Shown one piece after another: positions 1 to 12,216 of a stretch of DNA of 64,000 bases (the stretch's first letter is position 1; every line of letters starts with the position of its first letter). A program made the position numbers and the translations under genes. The stretch is from Halomonas borealis (lineage in GTDB: Bacteria > Pseudomonadota > Gammaproteobacteria > Pseudomonadales > Halomonadaceae), in NCBI RefSeq assembly GCF_004798905.1, contig NZ_SDMO01000003.1, forward strand, positions 124,001 through 188,000. Reading direction: 5' to 3'. The notes under the pieces are model-generated. The model saw only the letters and a program-made list of their open reading frames with translations. It was not told the DNA's origin and searched no databases.

Positions 1-852
1 GCCGCCGAGGTTGATGTCGATCTCCAGGTTACGGCGGCTGGCGGCGTCGATGACCACGGCATCGTCGCGGTTTTCCACGCCGATGGTGGTGACGTGGGGC
101 AGGCTCGACCGCTGTGTGTCGCGGGCGTAGTCGACCAGCACGCCGGCGGCGATGAGGGCGGCCTCCAGGTGGGCGCAGCCGAAGCCGCGCAGGTCCTGGA
201 CCGCGAACTGGTCACACAGGGTGCGGGTGGCCGCTTCGAGATCGAACAGCCAGTCGTTCTGCCGGCGCAGGCCACGGCGCTCCTCGAGCGTGGGTGGCAG
301 GGAGAGCCCCTCGGCGATCAGCAGCTCCGCCGGGTCGAGGCGGGTCAGCTCGGCCAACATCTCGGTCTCGCCTTCCACCTCGAGCACGCTGAAGCGCCCG
401 CTGGAAAGCTCCAACCAGGCCAGGCCCCAACGCTCGCCGGCAGGATGGATCGCCACTACCAGGTTGTCGCGACGGGCATCGAGCAGCGCCTCGTCGTAGA
501 GGGTGCCGGGGGTGACGATGCGTACCACCTGGCGTTCCACCGGGCCCTTGGCGGCGTTGGGGTCGCCCATCTGCTCGCAGATGGCCACCGATTCGCCGGC
601 GGCGACCAGGCGGGCCAGATAGTTCTCGGCGCTGTGATAGGGCACGCCGGCCATGGGGATCGGCTGGCCGGCCGACTGGCCGCGCTGGGTCAGGGTGATG
701 TCGAGCAGCGTCGCGGCACGCCGGGCGTCGTCGAAGAAGAGTTCATAGAAGTCGCCCATGCGATAGAACAGCAGCACCTCGGGGTGCTCGCGCTTGATCT
801 TCAGATACTGGGCCATCATCGGCGTGTGCGGCTTGGCGCTGGCCTGTGACAT
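1..852 (-). CDS. mutS: DNA mismatch repair protein MutS (N-terminal part, cut by window edge)
   Basis: The minus strand reads from ATG at 852 to the window edge, giving about 284 residues of MutS. The protein recognises base mismatches and small loops and recruits MutL. The visible part is mismatch-binding domain I, with the [11 protein letters not shown] stretch carrying the Phe-x-Glu motif that contacts the mismatch near residue 36, followed by the connector domain and the start of the lever/core (EIDINLGG). The ATPase domain lies outside the window. It is divergent from pncC-recA, the usual gammaproteobacterial arrangement. The family is certain; only the truncation limits the call. Confidence 0.95.
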   Translation of the reverse strand, partial: MSQASAKPHTPMMAQYLKIKREHPEVLLFYRMGDFYELFFDDARRAATLLDITLTQRGQSAGQPIPMAGVPYHSAENYLARLVAAGESVAICEQMGDPNAAKGPVERQVVRIVTPGTLYDEALLDARRDNLVVAIHPAGERWGLAWLELSSGRFSVLEVEGETEMLAELTRLDPAELLIAEGLSLPPTLEERRGLRRQNDWLFDLEAATRTLCDQFAVQDLRGFGCAHLEAALIAAGVLVDYARDTQRSSLPHVTTIGVENRDDAVVIDAASRRNLEIDINLGG

Positions 853-1064
853 GGGCTTCCTTGACTGGCTGTGGAGACGATAGAAGTACACGGCGATCGG
901 GATGGCGTGAGGCGCCATGCATATCGCGGACAAAGCCAGTATTCTACGCCCAAGGATGGCCGTCGTCAGGGTCATTGCGACAACCTCAGGGCCACCTCGC
1001 CGCGTGGCGCCCGCGCTTCGTGGCTGCCGCGAGCGGCCGAATGCGAGAATCTGGAGGGAAATCG

Positions 1065-1559
1065 ATGCCCGTATCGCCCGAGACGCGTCGTCTCGCCGAG
1101 CGCCTCGGCGCGCTGTGCCGCGAGGGCGGCATGAGCGTGGCCACCGCCGAGTCCTGCACCGGCGGCGGGGTGGCCAGTGCCATCACCGATATCGCCGGCA
1201 GTTCGAGCTATTTCGAGACCGGTTACGTGACCTATTCCAACGCCGCCAAGTCGCGCCTGCTGGACGTGCCCGGGGCGCTGCTCGAGCGCTTCGGGGCGGT
1301 CAGTCGCGAGGTGGTCGAGGCCATGGTCGCCGGCGCCTGCGCCGAGAGCGGCGCCGATATGTCGGTGGCGATCAGTGGGGTCGCCGGGCCCGGCGGCGGC
1401 AGCGACGAAAAGCCGGTGGGCACGGTGTGGCTGGCCTGGGGAGCCCCGGGGCGCATGCACGCCGTGTGTCATGTCTTCCCCGGGGAGCGCGACGCGGTAC
1501 GCGAGCAGGCCGTGGACGCCGCCCTCCAGGGGCTGATCAATGCCCTGGAGTCTGGTTAG
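1065..1559 (+). CDS. pncC: Nicotinamide-nucleotide amidohydrolase PncC (CinA C-terminal domain family)
   Basis: This 164-residue protein is a stand-alone CinA C-terminal domain. It deamidates nicotinamide mononucleotide to nicotinate mononucleotide in pyridine nucleotide salvage. TAESCTGGG near residue 27 is the signature with the catalytic Ser, and [17 protein letters not shown] is the second conserved loop. The start at 1065 follows a GGAGGG ribosome site. The frame stays open upstream to 846, but that extension has no family counterpart. It lies just before recA with the SOS box between them, as in Pseudomonas and Halomonas. Confidence 0.9.
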   Translation: MPVSPETRRLAERLGALCREGGMSVATAESCTGGGVASAITDIAGSSSYFETGYVTYSNAAKSRLLDVPGALLERFGAVSREVVEAMVAGACAESGADMSVAISGVAGPGGGSDEKPVGTVWLAWGAPGRMHAVCHVFPGERDAVREQAVDAALQGLINALESG

Positions 1560-1602
1560 GGTGGCCGCGGGCTGGTCGAGCGGCCGATTTTTCGTCATAC
1601 TA

Positions 1603-1618
1603 CTGTGCAATAATACAG
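1603..1618 (+). promoter_or_regulatory. LexA (SOS) box upstream of recA
   Basis: The sequence CTGTGCAATAATACAG fits the gammaproteobacterial SOS box CTG-N10-CAG, with flanking TA and TG that extend the palindrome. It sits 83 bases before the recA start, where LexA would occlude the recA promoter. Confidence 0.92.
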
Positions 1619-1701
1619 TGCTTTTCGGCGGCCAGCGTGTCGCCACTTCGCCAATGTTTCGTCATCGCCGTGCCCCCACGGCGACCGTTTAGGAGACCCT
1701 C

Positions 1702-2763
<1,062 letters not shown>

Positions 2764-2766
2764 TCC

Positions 2767-3240
2767 ATGTCGGAGCCCGAGCGTGACACCGCCGCGACGC
2801 TGCGCGACGATGCCATTCGCCTGCTGGCCCGGCGGGAGTATGCTTGGGCCGAGCTGCGCGCACGGCTGGTCGCCAAGGGGCATGACCCGGCGGAGGTCGA
2901 GGCCGGCCTGACGGCGCTTGCCGAGCAGGGTCTGCAGTCCGACGCGCGCTTCGCCGAGAGCTTCCTGCGCTCTCGGGTCATGCGCGGGCAGGGGCCGGTG
3001 CGCATTCGTGCCGAGTTGTCCCGGCGCGGCGTCGATGAGGCCACCGCTCGCCACGCCTTCGATGAGGCCGGCGGCGAGGTCGATTGGTTCGAACTCGCCG
3101 CCGAGGCCCTCGCCCGGCGCTTCCCCGGCCCCGGCGAGGGGGTCCGTGAGCGCGCCCGGCGCGAGCGTTTCCTGGCCGGTCGTGGCTTCGAATTCGACCA
3201 GCTCCGGCATGCCATGACGCATGCCTGGGACGACGCCTGA
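2767..3240 (+). CDS. recX: Regulatory protein RecX
   Basis: The 157-residue protein belongs to the RecX family, which binds RecA filaments and limits their extension. It shows the tandem three-helix repeats of the family: RLLARREYAWAELRARLVAKG at the N-terminus, FLRSRVMRGQGPVRIRAELSRRGV in the middle and ERFLAGRGFEFDQLRHAM at the end. Length and position directly behind recA are typical. It starts 3 bases after the recA stop and should depend on the same SOS promoter and on translational coupling. Confidence 0.95.
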   Translation: MSEPERDTAATLRDDAIRLLARREYAWAELRARLVAKGHDPAEVEAGLTALAEQGLQSDARFAESFLRSRVMRGQGPVRIRAELSRRGVDEATARHAFDEAGGEVDWFELAAEALARRFPGPGEGVRERARRERFLAGRGFEFDQLRHAMTHAWDDA

Positions 3241-3273
3241 TCTCCCGCCCCTTTAGTCGCCCGAGCACTGCGC

Positions 3274-3279
3274 TATAAT
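3274..3279 (+). promoter_or_regulatory. Candidate -10 box for alaS
   Basis: A perfect TATAAT stands 35 bases after the recX stop. A matching -35 is weak (TTAGTC at 15-base spacing). If used, transcription would start near 3286 and give alaS a leader of roughly 210 bases. The leader contains no gene that I recognise. Confidence 0.5.
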
Positions 3280-3499
3280 GGCTCCCTTTGCGGAGACAAC
3301 ACATGCCTGCATGTCGGCGTGGCTCGGTCACCGTGTTGCGCGATTCCCGCGCATCCACGAGGGCCGTCATGCCGGCCAGTCGACGGGCTTTAGCCGGCGC
3401 GTTGATGCAGGCAGTGTTCTCCAGAGCCCCGGGTGGCAGTCCGATGATGGCTGCCGTGCCCGTCTTGCGGGCCACCATGCCTATCGCCACGGATACCCC

Positions 3500-6106
<2,607 letters not shown>

Positions 6107-6113
6107 GCATCAC

Positions 6114-6143
6114 GGGGCCGAAGACGGCAGTGTCTTCGGCCCC
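6114..6143 (+). terminator. Hairpin terminator after alaS
   Basis: A perfect 12-base stem, GGGGCCGAAGAC with GTCTTCGGCCCC, and a 6-base loop begin 8 bases after the alaS stop. There is no long T run, so termination may be partial and some readthrough into lysC is possible. Confidence 0.7.
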
Positions 6144-6209
6144 TCGTGTATCAGGCCTCGCCAATCTTTCATTCATTCCAATGCTAATTCGATAGAGGGA
6201 CAACGACGC

Positions 6210-7460
6210 ATGGCACTATACGTACAGAAGTTCGGCGGTACCTCGGTGGGCTCCGTGGAGCGCATCAAGGCCGTGGCCGAGAAGGTCAAGGGCTTCCGTG
6301 ACGCCGGTCATCAGGTCGTGGTCGTGGTTTCCGCCATGAGCGGCGAGACCAACCGCCTGATCGGCCTGGCCAACGACATCAACGACGAGCCGACCCCGCG
6401 CGAGATGGACATGCTGGTGTCCACCGGCGAGCAGGTCACCATCTCGCTGCTGGCGATGGCGCTGCACAAGATCGGCGTCCCGGCTACCTCCTACACCGGC
6501 TCCCAGGTCGGCATCATGACCGACAGCGCCCATACCAAGGCGCGCATCCAGCGCATCGAGACCGATGACATGCGCCAGGACCTGGACGACGGCCAGGTGG
6601 CCGTGGTCGCCGGTTTTCAGGGTGTCGACGATGACGGCAACATCACCACCCTCGGCCGCGGCGGCTCCGATACCACCGGCGTGGCCCTGGCCGCGGCGCT
6701 GGGCGCCGACGAGTGCCAGATCTATACCGACGTCGACGGCGTCTACACCACCGACCCGCGGGTCTGTTCACGGGCCCAGCGCCTGGAATCGATCACCGTG
6801 GAGGAAATGCTGGAGCTGGCCAGCCTCGGCTCCAAGGTGCTGCAGATTCGCGCCGTCGAATTCGCCGGCAAGTACAATGTGCCGCTGCGCGTGCTGTCCA
6901 GCTTCGAGGACGGCGCCGGCACCCTGATCGTTGCAGACTCCGACAAAGACGAGGATTCCATGGAAGAACCGCTGATCTCCGGTATCGCTTTCACCGCCAA
7001 CGAAGGCAAGTTGACCCTGCTCAACACCCCGGACGTGCCGGGTGTGGCCTCGAAGATCCTGGGCCCGATCTCCGATGCCAACATCGAGATCGACATGATC
7101 GTGCAGAACGTGTCGCCGGCGGGCAGTTACACCGACTTCACCTTCACCGTGGCCAAGAGCGACTACAAGCAGACGCTGCGGATCCTCCAGGATCAGGTGC
7201 TGCCGTCGCTGGGCGAGGGCGAGGTGAAGGGCGACGACAAGATCGCTAAGGTCTCGCTGGTCGGTGTCGGCATGCGTTCCCACGCCGGGGTCGCCTCCAA
7301 GATGTTCCGCGTGCTGGCCGAAGAGGGCATCAACATCCGCATGGTGTCCACGTCCGAGATCAAGATCTCGGTCGTGGTCGACGAGAAGCACATGGAGCTT
7401 GCGGTGCGCGCCCTGCATCAGGCCTTCGGCCTGGACAAGGATGACATCGAGAGCGAATAA
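6210..7460 (+). CDS. lysC: Aspartate kinase
   Basis: The 416-residue aspartokinase phosphorylates aspartate, the first step toward lysine, threonine, methionine and, in halophiles, ectoine. The kinase domain begins with KFGGTSVGS and contains the [11 protein letters not shown] and [12 protein letters not shown] substrate loops. Two ACT domains occupy about residues 260-410 and should mediate feedback inhibition. The ATG at 6960, residue 251, follows GAGGA and opens exactly at the ACT region, like the internal start of the beta subunit in Corynebacterium and Bacillus LysC. No lysine riboswitch is visible in the short upstream region. Confidence 0.96.
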   Translation: MALYVQKFGGTSVGSVERIKAVAEKVKGFRDAGHQVVVVVSAMSGETNRLIGLANDINDEPTPREMDMLVSTGEQVTISLLAMALHKIGVPATSYTGSQVGIMTDSAHTKARIQRIETDDMRQDLDDGQVAVVAGFQGVDDDGNITTLGRGGSDTTGVALAAALGADECQIYTDVDGVYTTDPRVCSRAQRLESITVEEMLELASLGSKVLQIRAVEFAGKYNVPLRVLSSFEDGAGTLIVADSDKDEDSMEEPLISGIAFTANEGKLTLLNTPDVPGVASKILGPISDANIEIDMIVQNVSPAGSYTDFTFTVAKSDYKQTLRILQDQVLPSLGEGEVKGDDKIAKVSLVGVGMRSHAGVASKMFRVLAEEGINIRMVSTSEIKISVVVDEKHMELAVRALHQAFGLDKDDIESE

Positions 7461-7652
7461 GGCTTCGCAGCCTGCCGTCAGCTTCTACGCTGATAGGAGA
7501 GCCCATGGCTGCCCGAGGCTCGGCTTTCATTCAACGAGCTCATCGGGTGTCATGGGCGATGCCTGCGGACAGCGGGGGTGTCGGCTGCGAGCCGACCCCC
7601 GTGCATCGCGGACGAGCATCCCGCAGTCAGAAGTCTGAGAAGGAGATCAGTC

Positions 7653-7850
7653 ATGCTCATTCTGACCCGCCGTGTCGGAGAAACCCTGATGATCGGTGAT
7701 GACATCACCGTGACCGTGCTGGGTGTCAAAGGAAACCAGGTCCGTATCGGTGTCAACGCTCCGAAGGACGTCGCCGTGCATCGTGAAGAGATCTATCAGC
7801 GTATTCAGCGCGAGAGGACCGACGACGAGGATGGTGAAGGACAGGAGTAA
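7653..7850 (+). CDS. csrA: Carbon storage regulator CsrA
   Basis: The 65-residue protein is CsrA/RsmA, an RNA-binding dimer that represses or stabilises mRNAs by binding GGA motifs. [17 protein letters not shown] at the start and [19 protein letters not shown] are the diagnostic stretches, and the key Arg in VHREEI is present. The start follows an AAGGAGAT ribosome site, which itself holds a GGA and could allow autoregulation. The acidic tail is slightly longer than in Escherichia coli. The position between lysC and tRNA-Ser is conserved in gammaproteobacteria. Confidence 0.97.
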   Translation: MLILTRRVGETLMIGDDITVTVLGVKGNQVRIGVNAPKDVAVHREEIYQRIQRERTDDEDGEGQE

Positions 7851-7949
7851 GGCCCGCCGTACGGCGAGGGAGTCCGGCCGACGAGAAAATTCGCCGGCCC
7901 CTATGGACAAACCCCAGGCGTATCGGTAGGATACGCACCTGTCGATGAG

Positions 7950-8042
7950 GGAGAGGTGGCCGAGTGGCTGAAGGCGCTCCCCTGCTAAGGGAGTAAGGGG
8001 TTTATAGCCTCTTCGAGGGTTCGAATCCCTCCCTCTCCGCCA
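7950..8042 (+). tRNA. tRNA-Ser (anticodon GCT)
   Basis: The cloverleaf closes with acceptor GGAGAGG paired to CCTCTCC, discriminator G and encoded CCA. It has a long variable arm, as expected for serine. The anticodon loop CTGCTAA places GCT at 7984-7986, reading AGC and AGU. Confidence 0.97.
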
Positions 8043-8060
8043 GCATCGACAAGAAGGTAG

Positions 8061-8137
8061 GCGCCCGTAGCTCAGCTGGATAGAGTACCTGACTACGAAT
8101 CAGGTGGTCGGAGGTTCGAATCCTCCCGGGCGCGCCA
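8061..8137 (+). tRNA. tRNA-Arg (anticodon ACG), copy 1
   Basis: This is a 77-base tRNA with acceptor GCGCCCG paired to CGGGCGC, discriminator G and encoded CCA. The anticodon stem is CTGAC/ATCAG with ACG in the loop; the A would be edited to inosine. It is identical to the copy at 8193. Confidence 0.97.
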
Positions 8138-8192
8138 TCTTCTTTCGGGTGATCCTTGATCATCCTCGCAATGAGACATCTCGTTGCCGCCA

Positions 8193-8269
8193 GCGCCCGT
8201 AGCTCAGCTGGATAGAGTACCTGACTACGAATCAGGTGGTCGGAGGTTCGAATCCTCCCGGGCGCGCCA
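8193..8269 (+). tRNA. tRNA-Arg (anticodon ACG), copy 2
   Basis: This is base-for-base identical to the tRNA-Arg at 8061-8137, separated from it by 55 bases. The three tRNAs probably form one transcript that ends at the hairpin just downstream. Confidence 0.97.
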
Positions 8270-8276
8270 GATTTCG

Positions 8277-8312
8277 GACCCGTTCTCCTCGCGAGAGCGG
8301 GTCTTCTTTATG
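8277..8312 (+). terminator. Intrinsic terminator after the tRNA cluster
   Basis: GACCCG pairs with CGGGTC around an inner CTC/GAG stem, followed by TTCTTTA. It begins 7 bases after the second tRNA-Arg. Confidence 0.8.
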
Positions 8313-8377
8313 TCGATACCACGTTTTTTGCTAGTCGGATCGTCGCTCCATAGAGGGATCGAGGTTCGTGATCGTTA

Positions 8378-8412
8378 GGGCGCCGTCGCATTGCGACGAG
8401 CGCCTTTTTTTT
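8378..8412 (+). terminator. Second strong intrinsic terminator between tRNA cluster and dusC
   Basis: GGCGC-CGTCGC pairs with GCGACG-A-GCGCC over an ATT loop and is followed by eight T residues on the plus strand. It orients with plus-strand transcription although the tRNA operon already has a terminator about 70 bases earlier. On the minus strand it would lie just past the dusC stop but lacks a good U tract. Confidence 0.75.
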
Positions 8413-8429
8413 GTGCCTGCCACGGTGGC

Positions 8430-9461
8430 TTAGTCGGCGACGTGATGCGCTCTTTCGGGGGCGGTGGCCGGCGTGGCGTGCTCGTCACCCAGGCCCGCGA
8501 GGAAGTCGTCCAGGTCGGTGATCCGGCGCAGTGCCTGGAAGCGTCGCGCGGCCTCGGCGTCGCGGCTTCGCATGTGATTGAGCCATTGTTTCAGCAGCGA
8601 GACGACGATCTTGCCTGGCAGCCCGCGCCGCCGAGCCGTCGCATAATCGCTCAGCACACGCGAGCGCGCGGCCCATGAGGTGGCCGGGAATCGCTCGCCG
8701 GTGGCCTGCCAGTGGCGGATGCGAGGCGCCAGGCCCGGGTCGGCGAGGGCGCCGCGGCCGAGCATCACGTCGCGGCAGCCGGAAAGGGTGCGCGCCTTCC
8801 AGTAGTCTTCGAGCGTCCAGATGTCGCCGTTGGCGATCACCGGGATCGACAGTCGGGCATGCAGGCGGCCGATCCATTCCCAGTGAGCGGGTGGCTTGTA
8901 GCCCTCGCGCCGGGTGCGGGCATGCACCGCGAGCTGGCGGGCGCCGCCATCCTCGGCGGCCTGGCCGCAGGCCAGCGCCAGGCGGCGGTCATCGAAGCCG
9001 AGCCGGATCTTGGCGGTCACCGGGATGCTGTCGCCCACGGCATCGTGCACGGCGGCCACGGCGGCGTGTACCCGCCGCGGATCGCGCAGCAGCGAGGCGC
9101 CCCCGTCGTGGCGGTTGACCAGCTTGGCCGGGCAGCCGAAGTTCAGGTCCACGCTCACGGCGCCGAGTGACAGCGCCTGGCGAGCGTTGGCGGCCAGCGC
9201 CGCCGGGTCCGAGCCGAGCAGTTGCAGGTGCACCGGAACGCCGCTCGGGGTGGTCGGCCAGGGCTTGGCTAGTTCGGGGCAATGGCGGTGGAACACCCGT
9301 GGCGGGAGTCGCGTGTCGACCACGCGCACGAATTCGGTGACCGTCCAGTCGAAGCCCGGTCCGCGCGTCAGCAGGTCGCGGGTGATGGAGTCGATCACGC
9401 CCTCCATGGGGGCCAGGCCGATGCGCCCGGGGTGTAGCAATGTCACGGCGTCAGCTTCCAC
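8430..9461 (-). CDS. dusC: tRNA-dihydrouridine(16) synthase DusC
   Basis: The 343-residue flavoenzyme reduces uridine 16 of tRNA to dihydrouridine. IGLAPMEGVIDS near the start, TEFVRVVD, DLNFGCPAK with the catalytic Cys, the FMN-binding VIANGDIW and MLGRGAL stretches, and the DusC-like C-terminal helical domain are all present. In the usual NCGCP motif the first Cys is Phe here, but the catalytic second Cys is kept. The length fits DusC slightly above the E. coli protein. It converges on the tRNA cluster, separated by terminators. Confidence 0.93.
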   Translation of the reverse strand: MEADAVTLLHPGRIGLAPMEGVIDSITRDLLTRGPGFDWTVTEFVRVVDTRLPPRVFHRHCPELAKPWPTTPSGVPVHLQLLGSDPAALAANARQALSLGAVSVDLNFGCPAKLVNRHDGGASLLRDPRRVHAAVAAVHDAVGDSIPVTAKIRLGFDDRRLALACGQAAEDGGARQLAVHARTRREGYKPPAHWEWIGRLHARLSIPVIANGDIWTLEDYWKARTLSGCRDVMLGRGALADPGLAPRIRHWQATGERFPATSWAARSRVLSDYATARRRGLPGKIVVSLLKQWLNHMRSRDAEAARRFQALRRITDLDDFLAGLGDEHATPATAPERAHHVAD

Positions 9462-9573
9462 AATGATGTCATCGCGATGCGGGGGAGGGGGCAGCTTATA
9501 CGCTCAGTGTGCCTGCGCAACCCAATCGATGCTGTCGGTGGGTCGGGCCCGCCGGGGCGGCATCGGGCGGTGG

Positions 9574-10200
9574 TCAGGCCGGGTCGGGGTCGAGTGTCTC
9601 GAGGCGCCCCTTGAGGCGTGAGGTGAGTGCCGAGAGGTCGCGCTCGGCATCGCGTGGCCAGCCCAGGGTCAGCACCACGCCGTCGGGGCCGTAGTCGGCG
9701 GCGTCCACCGGGATGTCGCGCTCGATACACCATGCCCGGACCTGAGCCTCGCCGGCGAAGTCGACCCTCAGGCGCAGGGGCGAGCGCTCGGTGATGCCGC
9801 GAGTCGGCAGGTTCGCCAGCGCCTCGCTCACCGCCTGGCCGTAGGCGCGGGCCAGGCCGCCGGTGCCGAGCTTGGTGCCACCGAAGTGGCGGGTCACCAC
9901 GCAGCCGATGTGGCCGAGCCCGGCGCCTTCCAGCACTTGGTACATCGGCCGCCCGGCGGTGCCGCCGGGTTCGCCGTCGTCGGAGAAACCGATGGCGAGT
10001 TGTTCGCCCGGCGGGCCGGCGATGAAGGCGCTGCAGTGGTGGCTGGCGTTGGGGTGGAGGCGGCGCGCCGCGGCGAGCAGGGCCTCGAAGGCGGCGGCAT
10101 CGGGAGCATGGCAGACCCAGGCGATGAAGCGGCTCTTCTCGACCTCGAGTTCGCTGGCATGCCAGTCGCCGGCGGCCAGGTCGGGAACGGAATAGCGCAT
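9574..10200 (-). CDS. yigZ: IMPACT/YigZ family protein
   Basis: The 208-residue protein belongs to the YigZ/IMPACT family. The N-terminal ribosomal-S5-like domain contains the signature FSDDGEPGGTAGRPM and VVTRHFGGTKLGTGGL, and a small ferredoxin-like domain follows. Bacterial members have no settled biochemical role. Its ATG shares one base with the stop of the S24 peptidase gene upstream, so the two are translationally coupled and would be induced together if the SOS box at 10694 is active. That link between an IMPACT protein and the SOS response is inference. Confidence 0.9.
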   Translation of the reverse strand: MRYSVPDLAAGDWHASELEVEKSRFIAWVCHAPDAAAFEALLAAARRLHPNASHHCSAFIAGPPGEQLAIGFSDDGEPGGTAGRPMYQVLEGAGLGHIGCVVTRHFGGTKLGTGGLARAYGQAVSEALANLPTRGITERSPLRLRVDFAGEAQVRAWCIERDIPVDAADYGPDGVVLTLGWPRDAERDLSALTSRLKGRLETLDPDPA

Positions 10201-10667
10201 CAGGCGGCCAGGTCGGTCTGGCGCACCACGCCCATCACCAGCCCCAGCACCTGGATGTCGCTGTTCTTGAGATGAATGGGGGGCATGGCCTCGTTGGCCG
10301 GCTGCAGGCGCACGCCGGACTTCTCGATGTAGAGCTTCTTCAGGGTGACCTCCTGATCATTGATCATCACCACCGCGGTTTCGCCGTTCTCGGCGCTCTC
10401 GCGGCGTTCGATGATGATCACATCCCCGTCGAAGATTTGGCAATCGATCATCGAGTCGCCTCGTACTCGCAGCGCATAGGTGTTGCGCTTGACCATGCGC
10501 TGAGGAACTTCGACGCTGCCGGCATCGATGCAGGCATCGATGGGCACGCCGGCGGCGACGCTGCCCAGCAGGGGAACCTCGACCAGGTCGTGGTCGGCGA
10601 GCGGCGTCCAGGCCTCGGCGATGGGCAGGTTGGGTAGTCGAAGCAGGTACTGTGGGGCGAGTGACAT
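10200..10667 (-). CDS. LexA/UmuD-like S24 peptidase without DNA-binding domain
   Basis: The 155-residue protein aligns with the C-terminal half of LexA. It keeps the scissile Ala39-Gly40 in SVAAGVPID, the catalytic Ser72 in RGDSMID and Lys110 in EVTLKKL. The N-terminal 36 residues are far too short for the LexA winged helix, so it cannot bind DNA as LexA does. It is longer than UmuD (139 residues in E. coli) and more LexA-like in VPLLGSVAAG. An SOS box lies 27 bases upstream of the start. It could be a UmuD-like protein with no umuC beside it, or a partner of the true LexA encoded elsewhere. Confidence 0.85.
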   Translation of the reverse strand: MSLAPQYLLRLPNLPIAEAWTPLADHDLVEVPLLGSVAAGVPIDACIDAGSVEVPQRMVKRNTYALRVRGDSMIDCQIFDGDVIIIERRESAENGETAVVMINDQEVTLKKLYIEKSGVRLQPANEAMPPIHLKNSDIQVLGLVMGVVRQTDLAA

Positions 10668-10693
10668 GGCGTGGCATCTCCCGTTGTTAGTAA

Positions 10694-10709
10694 CTGTTGA
10701 TACATACAG
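10694..10709 (-). promoter_or_regulatory. LexA (SOS) box upstream of the S24 peptidase gene
   Basis: CTGTTGATACATACAG fits CTG-N10-CAG, with outer AA and TA flanks. It lies 27 bases before the start of the minus-strand S24 peptidase gene, inside the expected promoter region, and about 160 bases before ccmA on the other strand. Confidence 0.85.
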
Positions 10710-10871
10710 TACGTGACCAGCATAGCAGGCGCTGGGTATCTGGCAAGGGCTGGATCTCCTAGGCCGGGTGGGGTAGGCGAAGGGGAGGACGACCCGGGTG
10801 GGCCTCGGCTGGTGATGGAAACTCTTTCCGTGTAGAGTGAAAAATCATGTTTTTCGCGCCTGGAGAGTGCC

Positions 10872-11516
10872 TTGAGCCTGCGTCTGCAAGCCCGGCGGCT
10901 GGCCTGTGAGCGAGACGACCGCTGGCTGTTCCACGATCTCGATCTGGAGATCCGGGCCGGTGAGATCCTGCGCGTCGAGGGCCCCAACGGCAGCGGCAAG
11001 ACCACCCTGCTCAAGATCCTGGCCGGCCAGCCGATGGAACATGCGGGCGAGGTGCTGTGGAACGGCACGCCGCTGCGCCGCTCGCGGAGCGACTTCCTCG
11101 CCAACCTGCTGTATCTGGGCCATGCCCCGGGCGTGAAGGCGGCACTGACGCCGCTGGAGAACCTCGCCTGGTACCAGGCGCTGGCCGGCGAGCCGGGCGA
11201 CGAGGCATCGCGCCTGGGGGCGCTCGAGCGGATCGGCCTGGCCGGCTTCGAGGATCTGCCCGCCGCCCAGCTCTCCGCCGGGCAGCAGCGTCGCGTGGCC
11301 CTGGCCCGGCTGGAGCTGACGCCGCGCCTGCTGTGGGTGCTCGATGAGCCCTTCACGGCCATCGATCGGCAGGGCGTGGCCGCGCTCGAAGCGCGGCTCG
11401 AGGCCCATGCCGAGCGCGGTGGGGGCGTGCTGGTGACCACCCATCATGAACTGCGGGCATCATCGGGCCTGCGCCGCCTGACGCTGGGTGAAGGAGGTGG
11501 CGGTGTCGAGCGATGA
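10872..11516 (+). CDS. ccmA: Heme exporter ATP-binding protein CcmA
   Basis: The 214-residue ABC ATPase powers the CcmABCD complex, which releases holo-CcmE. GPNGSGKTTLLK is Walker A, QLSAGQQRRVALARL the signature, and LLWVLDEPF Walker B. Translation starts at TTG 10872, preceded by GGAGAG; no ATG is available at the homologous point. It opens a nine-gene System I cytochrome c maturation operon in which most genes overlap by a few bases. Confidence 0.96.
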   Translation: MSLRLQARRLACERDDRWLFHDLDLEIRAGEILRVEGPNGSGKTTLLKILAGQPMEHAGEVLWNGTPLRRSRSDFLANLLYLGHAPGVKAALTPLENLAWYQALAGEPGDEASRLGALERIGLAGFEDLPAAQLSAGQQRRVALARLELTPRLLWVLDEPFTAIDRQGVAALEARLEAHAERGGGVLVTTHHELRASSGLRRLTLGEGGGGVER

Positions 11517-12201
11517 GCCGGCGGGCGGGCTCTCGCTGGCCTGGCGCGCGACCCTGCGCCGCGACCTGGTGCTGCGGCTGCGCCGCCCCGGCGAGGTGTT
11601 GAACCCGCTGGCGTTCTTCGCCCTGGTGATTACCCTGTTCCCGCTCGGCCTCTCGCCATCGGCGTCGCTGCTGGCGACCATCGCCCCGGGGCTCTTGTGG
11701 GTGGCGGCGCTGCTGGCGGCGCTGCTGTCGCTGGACGGCATGTTCCGTGACGATGCCGAGGATGGCAGCTTGGAGCAGCTGCTGTTGTCGCCCCAGCCGC
11801 TGCCGGCGTTGGCCATGGCCAAGGTGGCGGCGCATTGGCTGCTGACCGGGTTGCCGCTGGCGCTGATGGCGCCGCTGCTGGGCGTGATGCTGTCGCTGCC
11901 GGCGGGCAGCTACGGCGTATTGGCGCTGTCACTGGCGCTGGGCAGCGCCAGCCTGAGCCTGATAGGCGCCATCGGCGCCGCGCTCACCGTCGGGGTGCCC
12001 CGTGGCGGCGTGCTGCTCTCGCTGCTGGTGCTGCCGCTCTATATCCCGGTGCTGATCTTCGGCGTCGGCGCCGTGCAGGCGGCGGCCCAGGGGGACGGCG
12101 TAGCGGCTCATCTGGCCATCCTCGGGGCCCTGCTGGCGGCGGGGCTGACACTGGCGCCCTTCGCGATCGCGGCGGCGCTGCGCATCGGTCTCAACGGTTG
12201 A
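11503..12201 (+). CDS. ccmB: Heme exporter membrane protein CcmB
   Basis: The 232-residue inner-membrane protein has six predicted transmembrane segments and the CcmB pattern LLSPQPLPALAMAKVAAHWL. With CcmA and CcmC it forms the heme-handling ABC complex. I choose GTG 11503 because AAGGAGG ends 5 bases before it; a GTG at 11488 is in frame but lacks a ribosome site. The start overlaps the ccmA end by 14 bases. Confidence 0.95.
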   Translation: MSSDEPAGGLSLAWRATLRRDLVLRLRRPGEVLNPLAFFALVITLFPLGLSPSASLLATIAPGLLWVAALLAALLSLDGMFRDDAEDGSLEQLLLSPQPLPALAMAKVAAHWLLTGLPLALMAPLLGVMLSLPAGSYGVLALSLALGSASLSLIGAIGAALTVGVPRGGVLLSLLVLPLYIPVLIFGVGAVQAAAQGDGVAAHLAILGALLAAGLTLAPFAIAAALRIGLNG

Positions 12202-12216
12202 GGAAACGACAGTATC

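Noticed and set aside
6144..6209. Lysine riboswitch before lysC
   Set aside because: Only 66 bases separate the alaS terminator from the start, too short for that aptamer.
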